64,000 nt of DNA from Butyrivibrio hungatei (lineage in GTDB: Bacteria > Bacillota > Clostridia > Lachnospirales > Lachnospiraceae): positions 1-64,000 of the forward strand of contig NZ_FMUR01000004.1 in assembly GCF_900101605.1 (NCBI RefSeq), read 5' to 3'. Positions 53,066 to 62,471 of this stretch are shown piece by piece. The stretch's first letter is position 1; each line of letters begins with the position of its first letter. The notes under the pieces were generated by a model. That model was not told the DNA's origin, did no database searches, and saw nothing but the letters and a program-made list of their open reading frames with translations. A program made the position numbers and the translations under genes.

Positions 53066-53374
53066 TTACAGTGTGATCTTGTTAATCTTAACAAGTGTGA
53101 AAGGCTGTCTGTGACCATTCTTCTTGTGATAGCCAGTCTTTCTCTTGTACTTGTAAACAACAACCTTCTTAGCACGGCCCTGCTCAACAACTGTTCCGCT
53201 AACTTTAGCTCCGCTAACATCGCCGGCAACCTTAAGTGCCTTGTCATCATTTACTGCAATAACATTGTCAAATGTTACTTCTTTTCCGGGCTCTACATCA
53301 AGCTTCTCTACCTTGATCTCATCGCCCTCGGAAACTTTGTACTGCTTTCCACCAGTTACAATAATTGCGTACAT
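53066..53374 (-). CDS. rplU: 50S ribosomal protein L21
   Basis: The 102-residue protein starts MYAIIVTGGKQYKVSEGDEI and ends with the signature KVVVYKYKRKTGYHKKNGHR. It binds 23S rRNA near L20. AGGAGG ribosome site. First gene of the rplU-prp-rpmA-obg-yhbY-nadD-yqeK-rsfS transcript. Confidence 0.97.
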   Translation of the reverse strand: MYAIIVTGGKQYKVSEGDEIKVEKLDVEPGKEVTFDNVIAVNDDKALKVAGDVSGAKVSGTVVEQGRAKKVVVYKYKRKTGYHKKNGHRQPFTLVKINKITL

Positions 53375-53448
53375 AAGTTACCTCCTTCTTCAAAAAACTC
53401 GCTAACTTTGGCGGGATAAAACCACTTAAGCCTAGTTATGCGGCATAC
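53375..53448 (-). ncRNA. Probable L21 leader RNA
   Basis: Transcription from the promoter at 53455-53483 would give about 74 nt of leader ending at the rplU ribosome site. Known: Firmicute rplU operons carry a structured L21 leader of about this size and position, thought to mediate feedback by r-protein. The sequence contains complementary GC-rich blocks, but I could not confirm the consensus fold by eye. Confidence 0.4.
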
Positions 53449-53454
53449 CAAGAT

Positions 53455-53483
53455 ATAATATCATTGATAAATACTGTTGTCAA
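53455..53483 (-). promoter_or_regulatory. Strong sigma-A promoter of the rplU operon
   Basis: On the minus strand perfect TTGACA (53483-53478), 17-nt spacer, TATTAT (53460-53455). The -35 lies within the last codons of rng. Confidence 0.82.
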
Positions 53484-54633
53484 CAGCTTTTTCGACATCC
53501 TTCAATATTTCTTTTAACGTTTTATCGTTTTTGTTTCGGGTGAGCTCCATTATGCCAAGCCCCGTCACGTCTATAAAGCACGTATGTACCTGCTCATATT
53601 TGCAGAACGCTTTAACTTTATGTATCAGTTCTTCGTATTTTTCGTCATCATCCATATTGATAAAATCTATAAGAATCATGCCGGTGAGATTCCTTAGGCG
53701 TATCTGCCTGAATATCTCGTTTACGGCTTCAAGATTTACCTTAAAGGCAATATCATCTTTTCCCTTAATGGCTTTGCCCGTATTTACATCGATCGCGTTA
53801 AAGCTCTCAAGCTGTTCGATTATGATATATGCGCCGCTCTTGAGCCACACTTTCCTGTGTTTAAGATCGTCGATTGCAGATCTGATGCCGTGAATACCCG
53901 TATCTTCAATGACGGAATAATCCGATTCACCTCTAACTTTAAGAAAAGCTTCGGCATTTTCTATATGCTGCGCCGTGCTTCCGTTATCCGACCTGTGAAT
54001 GCAGCTGTAAGTCGTCCTGTTTCTTCCGTCTGACAGGATTTTTGCCAGTTCATCAAGGCATGACTTAAATGAATCCTCGATAACGTTAAAGGCTTTCTCT
54101 TCCTCAATTTCTGAAGCCTGTGTCCTTATTATGATCCCCGCCGTTGCGCCTGAAAGTTTTTCGTGATAAGCATCCATGATATTTTCATAATCTTCTTTTA
54201 TCTTATCAGAAAGAAACGTTCTTATATCGTCAGAAAGCTTTATCGATGAGCCGACGCCGTATTTTCCGAGAGTTACGGCGACATAATTATCAGATACCGA
54301 CAGATTTGTTGTAAGCTTGGTCTTCTTAGTCTTAACCGCCTCGGATTCCACCTGAACAATAACATCGTCACCGTTTTTCAGAGTGTCATCGCTTGTAAAT
54401 TTGCGATTGATAACACAAGCACCTGTTATGTTTTTGAGAGGAAGATATCCGGTCTTATCCTTGTCATATCTGACAAAAGCGGCATTTATGTTCTTTACGA
54501 TATGATCGACTTTGGCAACATAAATATTTCCAAGCTCATTATCTCTTACAAAAGAAAGATACTCCATCTTATTGCCGATAAAAGCAGTTACAACAGGCGT
54601 ATTCAAATATTCGGAAATAATAATCTCAGACAT
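53461..54633 (-). CDS. rng: Ribonuclease E/G family protein, short form without Zn-link
   Basis: The 390 residues include an N-terminal S1-type RNA-binding domain (about 32-115) and a DNase I-like catalytic core. The two magnesium aspartates are kept: D282 in NAIDVNTG and D323 in LIDFINMD. RNase G/E proteins continue past TRKR into a CPxC Zn-link and a small domain. Here the protein ends at GIMELTRNKNDK plus about 20 residues, with no cysteine pair. I infer a protein that cannot form the Zn-linked dimer of E. coli RNase E. It probably processes rRNA/mRNA. It overlaps the preceding gene by 8 nt. Confidence 0.88.
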   Translation of the reverse strand: MSEIIISEYLNTPVVTAFIGNKMEYLSFVRDNELGNIYVAKVDHIVKNINAAFVRYDKDKTGYLPLKNITGACVINRKFTSDDTLKNGDDVIVQVESEAVKTKKTKLTTNLSVSDNYVAVTLGKYGVGSSIKLSDDIRTFLSDKIKEDYENIMDAYHEKLSGATAGIIIRTQASEIEEEKAFNVIEDSFKSCLDELAKILSDGRNRTTYSCIHRSDNGSTAQHIENAEAFLKVRGESDYSVIEDTGIHGIRSAIDDLKHRKVWLKSGAYIIIEQLESFNAIDVNTGKAIKGKDDIAFKVNLEAVNEIFRQIRLRNLTGMILIDFINMDDDEKYEELIHKVKAFCKYEQVHTCFIDVTGLGIMELTRNKNDKTLKEILKDVEKAVDNSIYQ

Positions 54634-55354
54634 TTAAATAAAACCTCGTTTGCATATCATCTGTTATAAATGGCTCAATATAGGGCTTATCTTCGTTTTC
54701 GACAAGCCTGTATATATCAAGTCTGTGAATTGCCATCGCATGAGGCGCAAGTTCCTCTTTGATATGGTCAAAAAAGCCCTGTAGCAAAAGCGCCGGCTTT
54801 AAAGTCGCACTGCTGCTCATACTGAGCAAGAGCTCAACGTATCCCTCTTCCTTGTTAAAAGAAAAATCAAATATTAAAGGCTTCATATCAATTTCTTTTT
54901 CGCCCTTCTTTGTTTTCTTCATTGCAGGAAGCGAATCAAGAGAAAGATATTCCCTGAATTTCTCAATCCAGTCGTAATCAGGGATAAATTTTTCCCTGAA
55001 AGAAATTCTATATTTTGCCGCATAAGCCGCGGTCATAGCCTTTTCGTCTTCATCCGAAAGTTCTCTTATCGCAAGAATCTCAATACCCTCATTCATAACA
55101 GCGTTTAACCTGTTCATGATATCTTCGGCGCTATTCATGGTATTAACCGTAATATCCATGTATTCGCCGTCGCTTGTGGCACCTACGCTGAGCGGTTGGG
55201 CAAAAGATATGATCTGATGCGGACTGAAGCCTTCAGAATACTTAATGTCTATCTCGGCTCTTCTTATAGCCTTCTGAAAATACCTCATTACATCAAGATG
55301 GCCGATAAATTTGATCGGGCCGTTTTTGGAAAATTTTAGACGTAATTTATTCAT
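54626..55354 (-). CDS. TIGR03936 family protein (DUF2344, radical-SAM-associated)
   Basis: The 242 residues start LRLKFSKNGPIKFIGHLDVM and carry YSEGFSPHQIISFAQPLSVG, the signature of DUF2344. In Firmicutes this gene follows a TIGR03960 radical-SAM gene and precedes rng, exactly as here, and in some species the two are fused. The pair is thought to act on RNA or the ribosome, but the substrate is unknown. Confidence 0.9.
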   Translation of the reverse strand: MNKLRLKFSKNGPIKFIGHLDVMRYFQKAIRRAEIDIKYSEGFSPHQIISFAQPLSVGATSDGEYMDITVNTMNSAEDIMNRLNAVMNEGIEILAIRELSDEDEKAMTAAYAAKYRISFREKFIPDYDWIEKFREYLSLDSLPAMKKTKKGEKEIDMKPLIFDFSFNKEEGYVELLLSMSSSATLKPALLLQGFFDHIKEELAPHAMAIHRLDIYRLVENEDKPYIEPFITDDMQTRFYLNV

Positions 55355-55371
55355 GTATATATTTATCCTTT

Positions 55372-57249
55372 TTACTTGAGTTTGTTCTCAAAGCAAACTC
55401 CGACGCCGTATGAAGCGGCTCCGCAGCCAAGACAGCCGTTTCTGCAGTTGCTTGACTTGTTTCCTGCAAGAGCATTTTTCCATTCACGAAGAAGGAAGGA
55501 CTTGGTAACACCGCAGTTTAATATATCCCAAGGGAAAATCTCATCGTCGCTTCTCTCCCTTACGGTATAGAACATCGGATCAACTCCGCATTCCTTGAAG
55601 GTATCCATCCATACGTCAAACTTGAAATACTCGCCCCAGGCATCAAAGATACAGCTTTTTTCATATGCTTTCAGGATGACGTCGCAAAGCTTTCTGTCGC
55701 CTCTTGCAAGAACGCCTTCCATCATACTCGCATCTGCTTCGTGCCAGTTGTACTTGATATGCTTCTGGTTAAGCTGTGACATGATGCCTTTTCTTGTCTT
55801 ATTGGCCTTTTCAAGAAACTCTTCTTTCGTATTCATGGGAGCCCACTGGAAAGGTGTAAACGGCTTTGGCACAAAGAACGACGTACTTGCAACAATATCA
55901 ATTGTTCTTCCGTTTCTCTTTTCCTTCGGAACGGTCTCGAAATATTCCGCAGCAACCTTATTGGCAATCTCTCCGATTCCCAGGATATCATCATCCGTCT
56001 CTGTCGGAAGTCCGAGCATGAAATAGAGCTTAACTTTGTTCCAGCCTCCGAGAAATGCCTCATGTGAGCCTCTTAAGATATCTTCCTCGGTAAGACCTTT
56101 ATTTATAACATCTCTCATTCTCTGAGTACCGGCTTCGGGCGCAAATGTAAGACTGCTCTTTTTTACATCCTGAACCTTACTCATAACATCAAGCGAAAAC
56201 GCATCAATTCTAAGCGAAGGAAGAGAAATATTGACCTTTCTCTCATTACAGCTCTTTATCAGGAAATCTATAAGCTCGGGAAGTTTTGAATAATCACTTG
56301 AACTCAGAGAGCTAAGTGAGATTTCTTCATATCCCGTATTCTTAAGCGATTCAATGGCAAGTTCCTTAAGATGCTCGACATCTTTTTCCCTGAGAGGTTT
56401 ATAGAGTTGTCCGGCCTGACAGAATCTGCATCCTCTGATGCATCCTCTCATGATCTCGAGAACAACTCTGTCCTGAGTTATCTTGATATAGGGGACAACA
56501 GGTTTGGTCGGATAAAAAACATCTGATATTTCCAAACACATCTCTTTTTTGATGGTTTTGGGAACATCATCATATATCGGAAGCATGGATTTAATAGTGC
56601 CGTCTTCCTTGTATTCGACATTGTAAAGTCCCGGAACATAGATACCGGGCATCTTTGCACAGGCATGAAGGAAATCTTCCCTTGAAGTTCCGTCGGCTTT
56701 ACATTTTTTATAATAATCAAAGATCTCTCTGTATCTTGTCTCGCCTTCGCCTATATAGAATATGTCAAAAAAGTCCGCGATAGGCTCCGGATTATATGTA
56801 CACGGTCCTCCGCCTATGACAATGGGATGATCCCATGTTCTGTCTTTTGCCAAAAGCGGAATCTTAGAAAGATCCAGAATCTGCAATATATTCGTGTAAC
56901 ACATCTCATATTGCAAAGTAAATCCGAGAAAATCAAAATCCTTGACAGGTTCTTGAGATTCCAACGCAAAAAGAGGAATGCCCTCTTTTCTGAGGACTTC
57001 ATCCATATCAAGCCACGGTGAATAAACGCGCTCACACCAGACGTCCTCAAAAGAATTGAACATTCCGTATAAAATCTGTATTCCCAGGTGTGACATACCA
57101 ATCTCGTAAACATCAGGAAAACACATGGCAAAACGAATATCAACCGCTTTTTTATCCTTCATAATGCTGTTGACTTCGTTGCCGATGTATCTTTCAGGTT
57201 TCTCGATACTTAAAAGTATGTCATCTGACAGTGCTAAATTGTAATTCAT
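55372..57249 (-). CDS. TIGR03960 family radical SAM protein
   Basis: The 625 residues comprise an N-terminal B12-binding-like domain (about 20-200; MCFPDVYEIGMSHLGIQILY, PIVIGGGPCTYNPEPIADFF) and a radical-SAM core. The cluster motif is RGCIRGCRFCQAG (about 265-277), followed by EISLSSLSSSDY and the late FTPFQWAPMN. A C-terminal cysteine set (CRNGCLGCGA) could hold a second cluster. The reaction is unknown. It is partnered with the DUF2344 gene downstream. It follows hisIE closely, so his and this unit may be co-transcribed. Confidence 0.9.
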   Translation of the reverse strand: MNYNLALSDDILLSIEKPERYIGNEVNSIMKDKKAVDIRFAMCFPDVYEIGMSHLGIQILYGMFNSFEDVWCERVYSPWLDMDEVLRKEGIPLFALESQEPVKDFDFLGFTLQYEMCYTNILQILDLSKIPLLAKDRTWDHPIVIGGGPCTYNPEPIADFFDIFYIGEGETRYREIFDYYKKCKADGTSREDFLHACAKMPGIYVPGLYNVEYKEDGTIKSMLPIYDDVPKTIKKEMCLEISDVFYPTKPVVPYIKITQDRVVLEIMRGCIRGCRFCQAGQLYKPLREKDVEHLKELAIESLKNTGYEEISLSSLSSSDYSKLPELIDFLIKSCNERKVNISLPSLRIDAFSLDVMSKVQDVKKSSLTFAPEAGTQRMRDVINKGLTEEDILRGSHEAFLGGWNKVKLYFMLGLPTETDDDILGIGEIANKVAAEYFETVPKEKRNGRTIDIVASTSFFVPKPFTPFQWAPMNTKEEFLEKANKTRKGIMSQLNQKHIKYNWHEADASMMEGVLARGDRKLCDVILKAYEKSCIFDAWGEYFKFDVWMDTFKECGVDPMFYTVRERSDDEIFPWDILNCGVTKSFLLREWKNALAGNKSSNCRNGCLGCGAASYGVGVCFENKLK

Positions 57250-57258
57250 ATTTTTCCC

Positions 57259-58545
57259 TTATCGTCTTGACAATTCGTCTGTAACATCCTCCCAGCTGAC
57301 ATTTTTCTCAGCCATAAGGACCATCATATGATACAGGAAATCAGAAATTTCGTAAACTATTTCTTTTTCCTCGGGATTTTTGGAAGCAATAACGATCTCT
57401 GTTGCCTCTTCACCGAGCTTTTTAAGAATCTTATCCACGCCTTTGTCAAACAGGTAATTTGTATAAGAGCCCTCTCTTGGATTGACCTTTCTGTCTTTGA
57501 TAACATCAAACACGCTGTCAAGAACCTTCTGAGGATTCTTTTCGGTGTAGTTTCTGCTGGCAATCTCATTAAAGAAGCAGGAATACTTTCCTGTATGACA
57601 AGCTGCGCCTATCTGCTTAACTTTCGCAAGAATCGTATCGTAGTCGCAATCTGTATAAATAGACTTTACGTACTGATAATGTGAACTTGTCTCGCCCTTG
57701 ATCCAAAGCTCGTTGCGGCTTCTGCTAAAATATGTCATCTTGCCGGTCTTGATCGTAGTGTTATAGGCTTCCTCGTTCATATAAGCAAGCATAAGAACCT
57801 GATCCGTACGATAGTCCTGAACAATTACGGGAACCATACCTTCGGAATTTTTTTTAAGCTGATCCCATGAAAAAGCAGCTTCAAGTCTAAATACAGGTAT
57901 GCCTTCGCTCTTGCAGACATCCTTCCATTCGTTTATCCTTCCGTAATTTGCATTTACGTATGTTCCGGTAACGCCATGAATCTTCTCGGATTTAAGATTC
58001 TCTATAAGACCGTTGTCATCGCCTGAAACAACATATAATACAACGGGCAAAAGAGAATTCGTCATAAACTTACCGTTTTCGCCTAAAAATATAAGCTCCG
58101 ATGCAAGATTATCAACATTTTCAATATCATTTGTTATATTCTGAGGATTGCTATAGCAGATGCCAATCTTGTCTTTGCCGAACTTATCCGAAACTTCTTT
58201 AAGGATTTCTCTGTTACCCTCTTTTGAATAATTAAGAAATGCCTTTTTGCATCCCGCATACAGAAGTTTCTTGATATCCTCCATGCGCTTTACGTTTCCT
58301 GCGCCTAAAACATCAACGTCAACGGCTTTGCAGATCTTCTGAAGCATATGAAGTGAATCTTCGTGGAGCTTGTCATTTCCTTCGGGTGAAAGATCGAAAA
58401 CTATAAGCTCGTCGGCACCCGCATCCGAATAAGCTTCCGCAAGAGCTGCGGGATCTTCGCTGATAACATCTGTTTTTGTAAAGTCAGACCATGCCTTATC
58501 TTCACAAAGATAAATGCAAGGTATAAATTTCTTGTTGTCTGTCAT
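57259..58545 (-). CDS. hisIE: HisIE: phosphoribosyl-AMP cyclohydrolase / phosphoribosyl-ATP pyrophosphatase with extra HisA/HisF-like domain
   Basis: The 428 residues fall into three parts. Residues 1-210 resemble a HisF/HisA half-barrel: [28 protein letters not shown] and [20 protein letters not shown]. Active-site aspartates typical of HisF are not obviously kept. Residues about 220-325 are the HisI cyclohydrolase, with [23 protein letters not shown] and zinc ligands in DCDYDT and [11 protein letters not shown]. Residues about 335-428 are the HisE pyrophosphatase, with [19 protein letters not shown]. HisI and HisE carry out steps 2 and 3 of histidine synthesis. Ordinary HisIE is about 200-230 residues. 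Confidence 0.9.
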   Translation of the reverse strand: MTDNKKFIPCIYLCEDKAWSDFTKTDVISEDPAALAEAYSDAGADELIVFDLSPEGNDKLHEDSLHMLQKICKAVDVDVLGAGNVKRMEDIKKLLYAGCKKAFLNYSKEGNREILKEVSDKFGKDKIGICYSNPQNITNDIENVDNLASELIFLGENGKFMTNSLLPVVLYVVSGDDNGLIENLKSEKIHGVTGTYVNANYGRINEWKDVCKSEGIPVFRLEAAFSWDQLKKNSEGMVPVIVQDYRTDQVLMLAYMNEEAYNTTIKTGKMTYFSRSRNELWIKGETSSHYQYVKSIYTDCDYDTILAKVKQIGAACHTGKYSCFFNEIASRNYTEKNPQKVLDSVFDVIKDRKVNPREGSYTNYLFDKGVDKILKKLGEEATEIVIASKNPEEKEIVYEISDFLYHMMVLMAEKNVSWEDVTDELSRR

Positions 58546-58548
58546 AAT

Positions 58549-59139
58549 TTAAAGGGCTCCTTTTGTACTGAGAACATCATTGATTCTTGGATCGAAACAT
58601 GTAGCCTCATCAAGCGACTTGGCGAATGCCTTAAACATGGCTTCAATCTTGTGGTGCTCGTTATATCCCGTTATAACTCTGAGGTGAATATTCATCATTG
58701 CTGCATAAGAAACAGCATAGAAAAACTCACTCACAAGCTGTGTGTCAAAATCTCCGACCATCGGCGCGTTAAAATCCGCATCCATCACAAAATAAGGTCT
58801 TCCGCAAAGATCCACGGCACTCATGACAAGAGTTTCATCCATTGGAAGGATCATGCTTCCGTATCTCTTGATTCCTTTCTTGTCCCCGACCGCCTGCAAT
58901 ATAGCCTGCCCAAGAACAATTCCTGTATCCTCGACAGTGTGGTGTCCGTCAACATTCAGATCTCCCGTAACCTTCACGGTAAGATCGAACAGACCGTGTT
59001 TTGCAAATCCTTCAAGCATGTGGTCAAAAAAGCCGATGCCTGTTGAAATATCACTTGTTCCCGTTCCGTCAAGATTGATGGTCACGGTAATCTGAGTCTC
59101 TTTAGTGTTTCGGGTAACACTTGCAATTCTGTTATCCAT
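58549..59139 (-). CDS. hisB: Imidazoleglycerol-phosphate dehydratase
   Basis: The 196 residues have metal-binding motifs GFFDHMLEGFAKH, DGHHTVEDTGI and NEHHKIEAMFKAF, for step 7 of histidine synthesis (to imidazole-acetol phosphate). It is monofunctional, without the phosphatase half of enteric HisB. It lies 3 bp before hisIE and 184 bp after hisD. Confidence 0.95.
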   Translation of the reverse strand: MDNRIASVTRNTKETQITVTINLDGTGTSDISTGIGFFDHMLEGFAKHGLFDLTVKVTGDLNVDGHHTVEDTGIVLGQAILQAVGDKKGIKRYGSMILPMDETLVMSAVDLCGRPYFVMDADFNAPMVGDFDTQLVSEFFYAVSYAAMMNIHLRVITGYNEHHKIEAMFKAFAKSLDEATCFDPRINDVLSTKGAL

Positions 59140-59323
59140 AGCTTGTGTCTCCTTGTTGTTAAGTACAAAATATTGTTGTTATTTAATGACTAAAAACTGT
59201 AAACTTGCATTTTATGGACTTTTTAGAAAGTACACTTGCAATTTTAAAACAATTATATACAATTACAAAAAAGTAATTATCGGTATTTACAATATCAAGC
59301 AATACAATAACAACCGTATTATA
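59140..59323. other. AT-rich spacer between hisD and hisB
   Basis: 184 bp without a gene. On the minus strand it holds a short A/T hairpin (ATTAC-TTTTTT-GTAAT near 59265-59280) and a loose direct repeat, TGCAAGTGTACTTT and TGCAAGTTTACAG. Several AT-rich -10-like boxes occur, but no clear promoter or terminator. It may split the his genes into hisZGD and hisB-IE transcripts. Confidence 0.4.
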
Positions 59324-60613
59324 TCATTCAAATCTTACAGCTATCGAATTTGCGTGAGCAGTAAGTCCCTCTTCTTTGGCAAATAGTTCAATATCTTCGT
59401 GAACCTTGCAAAGAGCATCTCTCGAATATGAAATGATACTTGTTTTCTTCATAAAATCGTCAACATTTAAAGGTGAGAAAAATCTTGCAGTTCTGTTTGT
59501 CGGAAGAATGTGATTGGGACCTGCAAAATAATCTCCGAGAGGTTCTGAAGAATAAGCGCCCAAGAAAATAGCTCCCGCATTCTTTATCTTAGTCATAACC
59601 TCATACGGATCCTTTGTAATAATCTCAAGGTGCTCGGATGCAATTGCATTTGCGGCATCCACAGCGGCATCCATATCATCAGCAATAAAAATATATCCGT
59701 AGTTATCAAGAGATTTCTTGATAATATCCGTTCTTGAAAGCTCTTTTAAAAATCCCTCGATCTCAGCAGAAACGTCATTTGCAAGCTTCTCTGAAGTTGT
59801 AACAAGAATAGCGCTTGCAAGTTCATCGTGCTCTGCCTGTGAAAGAAGATCTGCGGCAACATATCTTGCATTTGCGGTCTCATCCGCAACAACCAGGATC
59901 TCACTGGGGCCTGCGATGGAATCGATTGAAACGTGCCCAAAGCAAGCTTTCTTTGCAAGAGCAACAAAGATATTTCCGGGGCCTGTGATCTTATCAACCT
60001 TGGGAATACTCTCCGTTCCAAAGGCCATGGCAGCAATAGCCTGAGCTCCTCCGACCTTGTAAACTTCCGTAACACCTGCGATATCTGCTGCAACCAAAGT
60101 TCCGGGATTTACCTTTCCGTCTTTTCCGGGAGGTGTACACATAACAATTCGCTCAACACCCGCAACCTTGGCAGGAACAACGTTCATAAGAACGCTTGAA
60201 GGATAAGCTGCCTTTCCGCCCGGCACATAAACGCCCGAGATCTCGATGGGAAGGATACGCTGTCCGAGAATGCTTCCGTCTTCTCTTGTATCAATCCATG
60301 AGTTTCTCTTCTGCTTCTCATGAAATACGCGGATGTTCTCAGCGCTCTTTTTCATAACTTCAACAAACTTGGGATCAAGTTCTTTATAAGCTTCCTTGAT
60401 CTCATCCTCTGTAACTCTTATGTTTGAAGCGTTAAGCTCGCTCTTGTCAAATTTAAGAGTGTATTCGAAAACAGCCTTATCGCCGTTCTTTCTGACATTA
60501 TCGATTATATCGTTTACAATATTCTCATACTCTGTGTAGCTTCCGGGATTTCTGTTTAAAAGATTTCCGAGAAGTTCACTCTGAGTCTCTTCTGTAAGTT
60601 TTAATGTGCGCAT
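59324..60613 (-). CDS. hisD: Histidinol dehydrogenase
   Basis: The 429 residues catalyse histidinol to histidine with two NAD. Signatures: VPGGKAAYPSSVLMNVVPAK, zinc ligands in LLSQAEHDELA, GPNHILPTNRTARFFSPLNV (catalytic His region) and the C-terminal EGLTAHANSIAVR. The length is normal; it is 3 bp downstream of hisG. Confidence 0.96.
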   Translation of the reverse strand: MRTLKLTEETQSELLGNLLNRNPGSYTEYENIVNDIIDNVRKNGDKAVFEYTLKFDKSELNASNIRVTEDEIKEAYKELDPKFVEVMKKSAENIRVFHEKQKRNSWIDTREDGSILGQRILPIEISGVYVPGGKAAYPSSVLMNVVPAKVAGVERIVMCTPPGKDGKVNPGTLVAADIAGVTEVYKVGGAQAIAAMAFGTESIPKVDKITGPGNIFVALAKKACFGHVSIDSIAGPSEILVVADETANARYVAADLLSQAEHDELASAILVTTSEKLANDVSAEIEGFLKELSRTDIIKKSLDNYGYIFIADDMDAAVDAANAIASEHLEIITKDPYEVMTKIKNAGAIFLGAYSSEPLGDYFAGPNHILPTNRTARFFSPLNVDDFMKKTSIISYSRDALCKVHEDIELFAKEEGLTAHANSIAVRFE

Positions 60614-60616
60614 ATC

Positions 60617-61252
60617 TTATAAATTCTCCTTCATGGCATTGATGAGCTTTCTGATTCGCTCTGTTTCCATCTGCATGCTAACCTGATTAACGATTACCCT
60701 TGCAGACAACGGACAGATTTCCTCAAGAACTTCAAGTCCGTTCTCTCTCAGTGTGGAACCCGTCTCAACTATATCAACGATAACATCCGAGAGATTAACA
60801 ATAGGTCCGAGCTCAACAGATCCGTTAAGCTTTATGATATCTACGGTCTGATGCTTTTTATTAAAAAAGTAATCTTTTGCAATATTGGGATATTTGCTTG
60901 CAACGCGGATCATCTCGCGATGTTCCAAAAGGCTTTTTGCATCATGCGGTCCGCACACACACATCCTGCACTTTCCGAATCCGAGATCGAGGACTTCATA
61001 TACACGTCTGTTCTCTTCAAGGATTGTATCCGCTCCGACAATTCCGATATCGGCGGCTCCGTATTCCACGTAAGTCGGCACATCGGGTCCCTTTGCAAGA
61101 AAGAACTTAAGTCCGAGTTCCTCGTTTGTAAAAATAAGTTTTCTTGTCTTCTTATCAAGAACTTCCTCGCATTCAATCCCGCATTTATTCAAAAGTTCCA
61201 TTGTATCTTTTACAAGTCTGCCTTTTCCAAGTGCAAAAGTTAAGTATCTCAT
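60617..61252 (-). CDS. hisG: ATP phosphoribosyltransferase, short form (catalytic subunit)
   Basis: The 211-residue HisG-S performs the first step of histidine synthesis. Motifs: FALGKGRLVKDTMELL, DVPTYVEYGAADIGIVG and the PRPP-binding DVIVDIVETGSTLRENGL. It lacks the regulatory ACT-like C-terminal domain of long HisG, so it needs HisZ, encoded just upstream. ATG 61252 follows GGAGGAG; an earlier in-frame start at 61267 overlaps hisZ. Confidence 0.96.
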   Translation of the reverse strand: MRYLTFALGKGRLVKDTMELLNKCGIECEEVLDKKTRKLIFTNEELGLKFFLAKGPDVPTYVEYGAADIGIVGADTILEENRRVYEVLDLGFGKCRMCVCGPHDAKSLLEHREMIRVASKYPNIAKDYFFNKKHQTVDIIKLNGSVELGPIVNLSDVIVDIVETGSTLRENGLEVLEEICPLSARVIVNQVSMQMETERIRKLINAMKENL

Positions 61253-61263
61253 GTCTCCTCCGA

Positions 61264-62373
61264 TCATTCAGCCTCCAAAGCAACATTTGTGCCATTCTGT
61301 CTAAGTTCTTTTGCTTTGCTAAGCTTTTCCTCAAAATTGTTCTCATTGTATGTTATGACAACGCGCTCGGCTTCATGCTCAACCTCAGCATTCTGTCTGT
61401 AAAGAGCCGACATAAGATCGTCGATCACAATTGAAAAACCGATTGAAGGAGCATCCGTTCCGTATTTTCCGAGAAGATTATCATATCTTCCGCCCTTGGC
61501 AATCGCATCTCCCACGCCGTATGTATACGCAAGAAAAATCACGCCTGTGTAGTAGTTGAATTTACTGAGGATTCCGAGGTCAAAAGAAACATATTTCTCA
61601 ACACCGTAATTTGTAAGAACCCTGTAGAGATCCTTGAGTCTCTTTATCGCATCAAGTGAACGCTTGTTGCTGACTTCGTTCTGAGCCTTATCAAGTGCCT
61701 GATCGGTTCCGATAAATTCAGCAACTTTACCGATGAGCCCGCGATATTTCTCGGGAACATTTCTCTCACTCAAGATACCCTCAACGGCAAAAATATTCTT
61801 ATCAATGATCTGCTCTCTGATCTCTTCCTCTGTCTCTGCATCGATTCCGGCTTCTTCGCAGATTCCCTTGTAATAATCCGCATCACCGATACTGATCTGG
61901 AAATTTGTAAGTCCCGTGCTCTTAAGAGCCTCGATCAAAAGAGCTATATTCTCCGCATCGGCATATACCGAAGAGTCATTCATAAGCTCAACGCCGATAT
62001 TTGTATTCTCTTTGAGCTTACCCTGAAGGCTTGACGTATTAAGGAAAGTCTTGCCTTTATAGCAAACTCTCACAGGCTTCGAATCCTCAAGCATCACCTT
62101 TGATGCGCAGCGTGCGATCGCGGGCGTAAAATCGGGTCTGAGAACCAGAGTATTTCCGTCCTTATCAAAAAACTTATAGAGTTCACGTGCATCCGAAGCA
62201 TTGATCTCCTCTGCAAAAACATCAAAGAACTCAAACGTAGGCGTATCAATGTCGCTATAACCGTAGCTCTTGATCACGTTGTGGATCTTGTTTTCGATAA
62301 TAAGTCTGTCGCTGTATTCACTTCCGTATACATCACGTACTCCGTCCGGAGTATGTAAAAGAACTTTATTCAT
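61264..62373 (-). CDS. hisZ: ATP phosphoribosyltransferase regulatory subunit
   Basis: This 369-residue HisRS-like protein lacks tRNA-charging ability and makes short HisG active and histidine-sensitive. It starts MNKVLLHTPDGVRDVYGSEY, has LRPDFTPAIARCA (motif 2-like) and YYTGVIFLAYTYGVGDAIAK, then GGRYDNLLGKYG. ATG 62373 follows GTGAGG; the longer frame lacks a site. First gene of the his run. Confidence 0.93.
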   Translation of the reverse strand: MNKVLLHTPDGVRDVYGSEYSDRLIIENKIHNVIKSYGYSDIDTPTFEFFDVFAEEINASDARELYKFFDKDGNTLVLRPDFTPAIARCASKVMLEDSKPVRVCYKGKTFLNTSSLQGKLKENTNIGVELMNDSSVYADAENIALLIEALKSTGLTNFQISIGDADYYKGICEEAGIDAETEEEIREQIIDKNIFAVEGILSERNVPEKYRGLIGKVAEFIGTDQALDKAQNEVSNKRSLDAIKRLKDLYRVLTNYGVEKYVSFDLGILSKFNYYTGVIFLAYTYGVGDAIAKGGRYDNLLGKYGTDAPSIGFSIVIDDLMSALYRQNAEVEHEAERVVITYNENNFEEKLSKAKELRQNGTNVALEAE

Positions 62374-62414
62374 AAAAACCTCACTTAATTTGTATGTCAT
62401 AAAAACCAAAAGCC

Positions 62415-62463
62415 AAAAACAAAAAATAATAAAAGCACATGCACTTTAGTATTGCACAGTGCT
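62415..62463 (-). terminator. Hairpin plus T-rich run in the hisZ leader (terminator or attenuator)
   Basis: On the minus strand AGCAC (62463-62459) pairs with GTGCT (62438-62434), with an inner TGCA/TGCA. TTTATTATTTTTTG follows. It lies between recU and hisZ, within about 10-45 nt of the likely his transcription start, so it could end recU transcripts or attenuate his. No run of His codons is present in the leader. Confidence 0.4.
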
Positions 62464-62471
62464 AATTAATT

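Noticed and set aside
59140-59323. A small gene in the hisD-hisB spacer
   Set aside because: Plus-strand frames there lack a ribosome site and are Lys/Asn/Ile/Tyr-rich. The DNA is simply AT-rich.
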